From Hibiscus mutabilis (lineage: Eukaryota > Streptophyta > Magnoliopsida > Malvales > Malvaceae): a stretch of DNA of 64,000 bases. A program made the translations under genes and the position numbers. The notes under the pieces are model-generated. The model was not told where the DNA came from. It worked only from the letters and a program-made list of their open reading frames with translations, and did not search any database. Shown here piece after piece: positions 58,029 to 64,000 of the stretch (positions are counted from its first letter, which is position 1; every line of letters starts with the position of its first letter). The stretch covers positions 36,873,834-36,937,833 of the forward strand of contig CM033745.1 in NCBI GenBank assembly GCA_019671005.1. The letters run 5' to 3'.

Positions 58029-58790
58029 TTAAATAAGGTTAACTTTTACCTCATTCTTCATCGGCGCTGGATAGTCATAGTTTGTATCTAAATTTAAGCA
58101 GTGCTTAGCTCCACCTTCGGATGTTTTGAATTTAGAAGATGGAGTAATACTATTTTCTATTGCCTCTGTATGAATATAGCTCTGACCATAAAATTTGTGA
58201 TGTGACGTCTCTATTAACTTATGGGAAACAATCTTATTAAATTCATTCATAATATTTGCCCTATCAGCCTCTATATTCCTTGACATCTGCTATAAAGTAC
58301 CTTTCATTTTGTACAAAAAGGCTTCGACAGCCTGATGAACATCGTCGATTTTGACTTCAATAGCGTTTATCTTCTCTACCAAGCTTTGCTTCAAGCTGGT
58401 CATGTCGACTAGTACTCCTGCGATGTCTTCAGAAAGAATACTCAATTTCTCTCCAAACTTCTTATCATCTACCCCCTTATATTGTCCAATTTCTCCTCAA
58501 CTTTGATTTGCTTCTCAATTCTCGTATTGACAACCTCTTTTAGCCTATTCACCTCGGACATTATTTACTCATCACCTTTAATTTGCTTCTCCTTTCCCCT
58601 ATTGAGAACCTCTTTTACACCTTCCACCTCCGATAATATTTGTTGAAGCATCTCCGACATCATCTCACTCGTTGCACCACCATCGTTGCATCTCGCAACG
58701 TCATACTCTGTAAAAGCAACCTTGAAAATTAAATAAATATTAAAGATTTGCCTTCCAAATAATAAATGATTAATACAATGACTCATAACG
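58029..58790 (-). pseudogene. Coiled-coil segment of the locus
   Basis: EMMSEMLQQILSEVEGVKEV with LNRGKEKQIKGDE, a stop, then a second diverged copy VNRLKEVVNTRIEKQIKVEE, and further on MSRNIEADRANIMNEFNKIV. Heptad-like spacing and internal duplication suggest an old coiled-coil. Confidence 0.5.
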
Positions 58791-59139
58791 TATTAACTTA
58801 CGACTCTTCAAAGCTTTCTTGCCTTCGTGTGCTTCCTTGACTTCCGCAGATTCCTTGACTTTACGTGCTTCAAAAGTTTGAGGTAATGGATGCTTCCAGA
58901 CAATAATCTTTAGAGTGCAAAAAAATACTTAACCATTATTGCAATTTGAAATACTAAATGAATAATAAACCAGCAGATACCTTTGTTCTATTTAAAGCTC
59001 AATTTGTCTTCAAGTGGGCATAAATAGACGCGACCTTTAACTCTACCTAGTAAAGAATGCGGGCCTCTCACCATTAGAAGCTGCACTGCCTATGCTATCA
59101 AATCCATACCAGTAATCATAAAGCCGAACCTAAATTCCA

Positions 59140-59760
59140 TATCATTCACAACACAACATTAATATGACAAAGCTCTGTTTCACTAATTTGTCATAACTAA
59201 TGCTAATTTAACTTTACCTCTAAGATTGTAATATACCCTTTTAGGTAAACGTGTCTGCCTGGCTTTTGTAAATAGCTTATTGCCTCAATAAGCGTATCTT
59301 AAATATACTTGGCCCAATTCACTTTACCCTATAAGCAATCGTCACACAACAACTTCAAAATATCTTCACATGGCCGTATCTCAGCAGTTGGACACAGAAA
59401 CACTCCAATAATGTACACCACCACCATTGCTTTCAAAGTATCCCCTTCAAAAGCACAAGACACTATATCTTGCTTAATTTATTCATAACTTAAAAATGTG
59501 TTGAGGTTATACTTTGCACCGAGTTCTCTACCATTCACACTCGACAACACTTCATGAACATCAACACCCTCATTCTTCAGGCCCAGTATAGCTTCTACAT
59601 CTTCAACTGATAGAGTAATGTTGTTTCCTTCAAACTCAATAACACTCATTCCAAAATAAAAACTTTCCATCAATTCCCCACATAGGATCAATCCCCATCG
59701 TCTTCATTTCTTCTATGAAATTGTTCAATTTCTTATTACTACACATTGTGTCAATCTTAC
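59140..59760 (-). pseudogene. Plant-mobile/ULP1-associated N-terminal domain of the locus
   Basis: MCSNKKLNNFIEEMKTMGID, frameshift near 59690, ELMESFYFGMSVIEFEGNNI, TLSVEDVEAILGLKNEG, FEGDTLKAMVVVYIIGVFLC, PTAEIRPCEDILKLLCDD, AISYLQKPGRHVYLKGYITI. The order (F....L......+ +......DV...+GL..GG ... F..+.+..+LCP ... A+..+++.....GC+..L) is that of proteins annotated as plant mobile domain or ULP1-associated in plant genomes. A TGA precedes YSKID at about 59762. Confidence 0.6.
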
Positions 59761-59803
59761 TGTATCAAACAAAGAATGTCTTTATATTGTTATTCTCTAT
59801 TAC

Positions 59804-60040
59804 CTTCTTCGGCTGTCCTAATTTATACACTTTGTATGTCGCATTCTTCTCCTCAGTTTCATCAATGTAAGGTTGTTTGTCTTCCTTTGGCATTTTCTCC
59901 CATTTCTTGCCTAACTCTTTCCTAGACTACGAATGACAAATTCATATTAATTTAACATTTATTACACATAATAATCAATTGAAACCTACCTCAGCAGTCA
60001 CTTTTCCTCTATTTGCTTCATCCTTATACATTCACCTTTA
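59804..60040 (-). pseudogene. HMG-box segment of the locus
   Basis: Two exons: 59990-60040 (ends YKDEANRGKVTAE, GT donor at 59989) and 59804-59926 (AG acceptor at 59928-59927; SRKELGKKWEKMPKEDKQPY, IDETEEKNATYKVYKLGQ). The pattern KV...SK.LG.KWK.M..E.K.PY...AE.....Y is the second half of a plant HMGB box; the N-terminal half (helix 1) is not visible. HMG boxes bend DNA. Confidence 0.65.
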
Positions 60041-60719
60041 CTGTAAAATAATAAAAAAAACAAAGGTATACATTCAATTATTCATTCATTCTGCATTTCA
60101 TTTCAATAAGATCACGTAAATATCAATATACTAAAACTTCATGAAGGGATGACATGTTTTTTCCCGTACGCCTTATCACATATGGCCACCATCTCAGACG
60201 AATCAACTTCATTACCATCTTTATGAGCAAATTCTTTAGTATTACAATCTTTATCAGCAACTTCCTTGGCAACTTCATTAGAACCATCTTTACCAACTTC
60301 ATCATTACCATCTTTATCACTAAATTCTTTACCAATTCTTTCAGCATCTTCGTCAAAAATAGGATTCAGATTTGCAGTATTCATCTTGAGAATTAAATAT
60401 TCACATGAATCAGTGTACAAGCAAACCAACTCGCTTATAAATAAACTCATCCTCATTACATAAAAATCTAACCTCTTTTGGTTCAAATTGATGGAAAAGG
60501 TACCATTCTCAAAAAAACCCAACCTGGACATAATATTCAGTTTAAACAGATTTCCTCCAACACAAAATCTAATTTCATACCAAATTTTCAAAACCCTATC
60601 CCTAGATTTCAAGTATTTCGCAAATAAACAAACCTTAGGGTTTTGGGTTTTGCTTATTACCTTCGCGATGGAGACGATTGCACAGGTTCAGTTGCAGACC
60701 TAAGTTAAGGTTTCGATCA

Positions 60720-61865
60720 TTTACACTGATTGAAAACATTTTTCTCAGCTTCAAAGGTTTCTCCATGTTTTCACTCAAGAAATAAAAGGTTCGATTCTCA
60801 TTCTAGAGAAGTCGGAGGGCTTTAAGAGGACCTACAAAAAACTGGAAATATGAATCCGTTAAACCGAACATATTATCATCTTTTACTTTAGGTTGCGAAA
60901 CTTGTAGATGAATTTCGATACTTCGAGATTGCCTTAATATATTATCGACTTCCTTCCCTTTTACGGTTTATACGTCTACTTTTTACTATCCAACATACCA
61001 TACTTTAGGTTTTGGTACTTATACGTACGTTTCGATACATAATATACATACATGTATTATTTAAGGCACTTAAAACATTTCTAGTTTATACCTTTTCTAT
61101 AGGTTCCGAAACATGTCCAAAAGTTTCGATATCAGGAGAAAAACGCCAACTATTACGCGTTAACCCTTAAAAGTTACTTTCACATCAGACTATTTTGTTA
61201 CCCTATATCTAATTCCGAAATATCTTCTTCCAACTTTACTTGTTACATACTTCACTAACAATTTTAGTTTTGCCTATTAACTATCGGTTTCGATATATAT
61301 TTCATAGTTCCAAAACATATGCATAATTTTATCTTTTTACGTTGGCACACAAATTTTCTCCTCATTAAGTTGCGAAACGTCTTACTAAGCTCCGATACTT
61401 ACCGACAACGAGCTCTTCCTGTTTCCACATATTTTTATGGGAATCTAAATCTAACGGTCAAAATCATAAGTTTTCCCATCTGACGGCTCTAACATCCCAC
61501 CGTTTATTAGCCCTGCACTAACTTGTCGTTCTTTAGACAAACCCATTTCTCATGCTTTAATGTGTAAGTTAACAACTTGATGTTGTAATTTGGTAACACT
61601 AATAGGATTTAGGTTTATGAATCATTTTCTTCCTGCCATTGAAAGATGACTATTTTATGTTTGATTTTTCATATCTTCAAATGGATGAATCATCATATCT
61701 TCAAATGAATTAAATATATGATGTCTTTTTTTTATTCGGGAAGGATTTTTTTTATTAAATATAGAGTTTTTACATTTCAAAGGTAAATGTCAAAACTCGA
61801 ATCCTCACTAGGTGGGACAATATGAATATCCTTGAACACTCGACAAATTAAAGGATCTCAAAATA
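60720..61865. other. Right edge of the 36-61.5 kb domain, no recognised gene
   Basis: Contains GGTTTCGATCATTTACACTG, TTTCGATACATAATATACAT, TTCCGAAACATGTCC, TTTCGATATCAGG, GGTTTCGATATATATTTC and CTCCGATACTTACCG, after which such words stop at about 61410. Confidence 0.5.
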
Positions 61866-61869
61866 CGAA

Positions 61870-62567
61870 AGTCATGTTTGACGATTAGCGGAAAGTTGAT
61901 AACGAATTATATCAGCTGATAGGTGATAGCAAATTTCATTAGATGGTTTGACTAACATATTATGTGGTCTGATTGTATAAAAGTGTTTGATAAAAATAAC
62001 TAATAAGTAACTGATAGTTGTTTGATTATTTGAACAAGTAAAATGACATAAGGATTGGTTATATTCAATACTTGCTTGAATAGTTTATTAGTTATCAATA
62101 TTTTGTATCTACTAATATTAATTAGATTGTGATTTTTTTAATATAACATTATTGAACATATTTGAAGAATTTATGTATTAATTATTATTTATATAATTTT
62201 TTAATACAACCCGATTAATTATTAAATTTAAATGATATTTGAAGCAAATGTATTAATATAATATATTTAAAGAAAAAATAATATTTAAATTATACATGAG
62301 AATATGTTTCCTTTCAAAAACATATTTAGATACATTTTATAATTGTTAAAAGGATAAAAATTCTTTTGTAGCTCTTATATCAAATCCTCTAAATTTTAAA
62401 ATCTCATCTTAGCAGCTTTTTAAATTTGAGAGGTTTCACGTCCAACCGTTGTTACAATCCTCTTTTTACCAAACATCTGAATTAACAGATTTGACTAGTC
62501 AAACATATAAAAGTGGTCCAAACCTCTAATTTTGGCTAAAAATGTTGTTTACCAAATATGATTGAAG
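61870..62567. mobile_element. hAT-like MITE, copy 1
   Basis: Starts CATGTTTGACGATTAGCGG and probably ends GTTTACCAAATATGA. Internal GATAGTTGTTTGATTATTTG AACAAG, TTATATTCAATACTTGC and AATAGTTTATTAGTTATCAA match the copy at 62615-63750. Termini of the form TTTGGTAAAC are common in plant MITEs. TSD not resolved. Confidence 0.55.
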
Positions 62568-62614
62568 TTTTTTAATAAGTAAAAGATCTTATTTTTGGAT
62601 CACTAAATTTATAG

Positions 62615-63750
62615 GCTTCGTTTGATAATTAGCGGATAACTAATAGCATATTACATTAGTTAATAGTTGATAGCGAAGTGCATTAGCTTATTTGACTAGC
62701 GAATTGCGTTAGATAATTGACTAGTGAATTGCATTAGTTAATTGTATAGAAGTGTTTTGTAAAATGAATTGATAGCTTGTAGTTGTTTGATTATTTGAAC
62801 AAGCAAAAATAACATATATGAACATGATTATATTTATATTAGCATAACAGTCAAATAACTGCTCAAACTATACTATTTTTTTCCAGTTAGGTGCCTAAAC
62901 TTTGTTTTGGGCTAAATAGGTGCCTAACATTTTCAACGTTACTCAAATAGGTGTCTCGCTGTTACTGCCCCTTAATTTTCACCGTTATCTGACACGTGTC
63001 ATCTTCTTAAACTTATGAAATTATATTTAAAAATAAATAAAACTTAATAAAATAAAATAACATCAAATATCACAAAATAGCCCCAAATTTTGAAATCCTT
63101 AACACCCCCAAACTCAAATCCCGATTTGACCTAATTTCGCCATCCGCCGTCGCTCATCACATCCGTTGCCGGACCATCACGACCATTTACCCCATCACCT
63201 CGTCGCTGGAAAGCGACTGACGCTGTGCTAAATGTTAAAATCGTCGAATGATTCATTCGATTAATTCACAACGAACGACGGCATAATGGACAATAAACAG
63301 TGTGTGGGCCGTTCGACGAGGGGAGAGCGCTTCATTCCGTCGCCAAAAACGCGACCAACGCTGGTGGGAGTGGCCAAATTTGGGGACTATTTGAAAATTC
63401 CAGGAAATTTTTAAAAATTCAGATTTTTTTTAGAAAAAAAAATTTAGAAAATGTTTAATATTGCCACGTGTTCAATTTTGATTGGATAACGGAAAAAAAT
63501 TAACGTCTGTCATGGTCAAACCTTAAATGGGTCATAAAATGAAACGTTAGGCACCTATTTGGCCCAAAATATAGCTTGGGCACCTAACTGAAAAAAATGG
63601 TATAGTTTGGGCACTTATTTGTCTGTTAAGCTATTTATATTCCATACTTGTTTGAATTGTTTATTATTTATCAATATTTATATCTATTCATATTAATTAA
63701 AATAATTCTTTAATACAATATTATTAATTATATTTGAAAGATCTATATAG
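62615..63750. mobile_element. hAT-like MITE, copy 2, interrupted by a foldback element
   Basis: CGTTTGATAATTAGCGGATA at the left, GTAGTTGTTTGATTATTTGA, then after the insertion (62841-63632) CATACTTGTTTGAATTGTTT ATTATTTATCAATATT. It supplies the empty-site comparison for the foldback. Confidence 0.6.
62841..63632. mobile_element. Foldback MULE-type MITE, copy 3, exact 9-bp TSD
   Basis: Left AGCATAACAGTCAAATAACT, right TTATTTGTCTGTTAAGCT; mirrored GTGCCTAAACTTTG, TAGGTGCCTAACATTT. Exact TSD ATTTATATT at 62832-62840 and 63633-63641, the MULE length. Centre GC-rich (CCATCCGCCGTCGCTCATCA) with GACACGTGTCA and CCACGTGT words. Sequence and structure match copies at 4191-5017 and 40842-41600. Confidence 0.88.
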
Positions 63751-64000
63751 AGAATAAATTTATTGAATTATTCCGAATTAAGAGCAAATTGACACCATGT
63801 ATAAGTTTTGGTATCAAGTTGAAAAATTGTGTTTAGTTGAAAGTACTAATATAGGAGAAAAATTCTTTAAGTACCAATTTAGAGAAATTGCCTAATTCAA
63901 GTACCAGTTTGAGAGTAAATTTTTTTAGGTACAAATATAAGAGAATATTCCTAGTTTAAGTACCAAATATATATTTAAGCCAATATTTTACTTATTAAGA
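63751..64000. repeat. Degenerate AAGTACCAA.TTGAGAG repeat
   Basis: AGTACTAATATAGGAGAAAA, AGTACCAATTTAGAGAAATT, AGTACCAGTTTGAGAGTAAA and GGTACAAATATAAGAGAATA recur every 40-50 bp to the window end. No gene. Confidence 0.65.

Larger units (their letters stand above)
56565..60640 (-). pseudogene. HMG-box / plant-mobile-like / ULP1-protease-like transposon gene, decayed
   Basis: A multi-exon minus-strand locus whose parts follow a logical order. 5': MNTANLNPIFDEDAERIGKE and acidic KDGNDEV repeats (60139-60400). HMG-box (59804-60040). N-terminal domain typical of plant mobile/ULP1-associated proteins (59140-59760). Coiled-coil (58029-58790). ULP1-like start of a C48 protease domain (57257-57640). 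Further exon-like pieces: SATTSSFAESYAGEIMYYGN near 57000-57070, and VRTFAEFAKHEDFVKVFDKP with MMAFEKLKFEHPKVKEE and a stop at 56565-56670. Stops and frameshifts are frequent. ULP1-type proteases captured by plant MULEs are established (Kaonashi, CUMULE); the HMG-box association is less familiar. The boundaries are approximate. Confidence 0.6.

Noticed and set aside
1..64000. tRNA or rRNA genes
   Set aside because: I found no cloverleaf with matching A and B boxes; the box-B-like sites belong to the SINE-like repeats.

Overview
This window is nuclear DNA from a flowering plant, almost certainly a eudicot. The evidence is AT-rich intergenic sequence, GT-AG introns, plant-only gene families (cytokinin dehydrogenase, GASA/snakin, PPR), an Ogre/Tat-type and a Ty1/copia retrotransposon, MULE- and hAT-type elements, and degenerate CCCTAAA-like repeats. 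The species cannot be named from the sequence. I found no gene that looks intact. Every recognisable gene is truncated, frameshifted or carries stop codons, so this is a gene-poor, transposon-rich interval.

Layout. 0.6-3.5 kb: two broken host genes on the minus strand, the first two exons of a CKX7-like cytokinin dehydrogenase (one frameshift, no 3' exons) and the first two exons of a GASA/snakin gene (cysteine domain missing). 4.2-5.0 kb: a foldback element with a 9-bp target-site duplication (TSD). 6.1-16.2 kb: a complete 10-kb Ogre/Tat-like LTR retrotransposon with TSD CTTTT, ~1.29-kb LTRs, an Ogre-type primer-binding site and a gag remnant, but no polymerase; 4 kb of its interior is tandem or palindromic repeats. 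17.3-18.1 kb: four copies of a MITE separated by (TA)n. 19.8-20.2 kb: a hAT-type MITE with a perfect 8-bp TSD. 21.8-34.7 kb: a PPR gene fragment split by a 12.2-kb nested insertion that has near-matching 8-bp repeats at both ends. The insertion holds a hAT-like end, a SINE, a solo copia LTR, a 5' copia LTR with degenerate internal region, and a 2.9-kb solo LTR inside the copia pol.

35-61.5 kb: a mosaic domain unlike the first half. It is held together by dispersed degenerate words (TCGATAC, CGAAAC), telomere-like CCCTAAA stretches and repeated 0.7-1 kb modules. It carries decayed genes of kinds often associated with plant DNA transposons: a MULE-transposase-like N terminus behind a TATA box and a 37-bp minisatellite, a putative plant transposon protein, a ubiquitin-conjugating-enzyme (E2) pseudogene, a divergent GRF zinc-finger pseudogene, and a multi-exon HMG-box / plant-mobile-like / ULP1-protease-like pseudogene. 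Four modules each contain a TATAAATA box followed 137-231 bp later by a long imperfect hairpin, one with a compensatory base change; this is the best candidate for something undescribed (a possible small-RNA hairpin family). 61.8-63.8 kb: two copies of another repeat, the second interrupted by a foldback element with a perfect 9-bp TSD.

There is no sign that these genes cooperate in a pathway; the common theme is mobile-element turnover and gene decay. Assignments come from reading translations and motifs by eye, without database searches.
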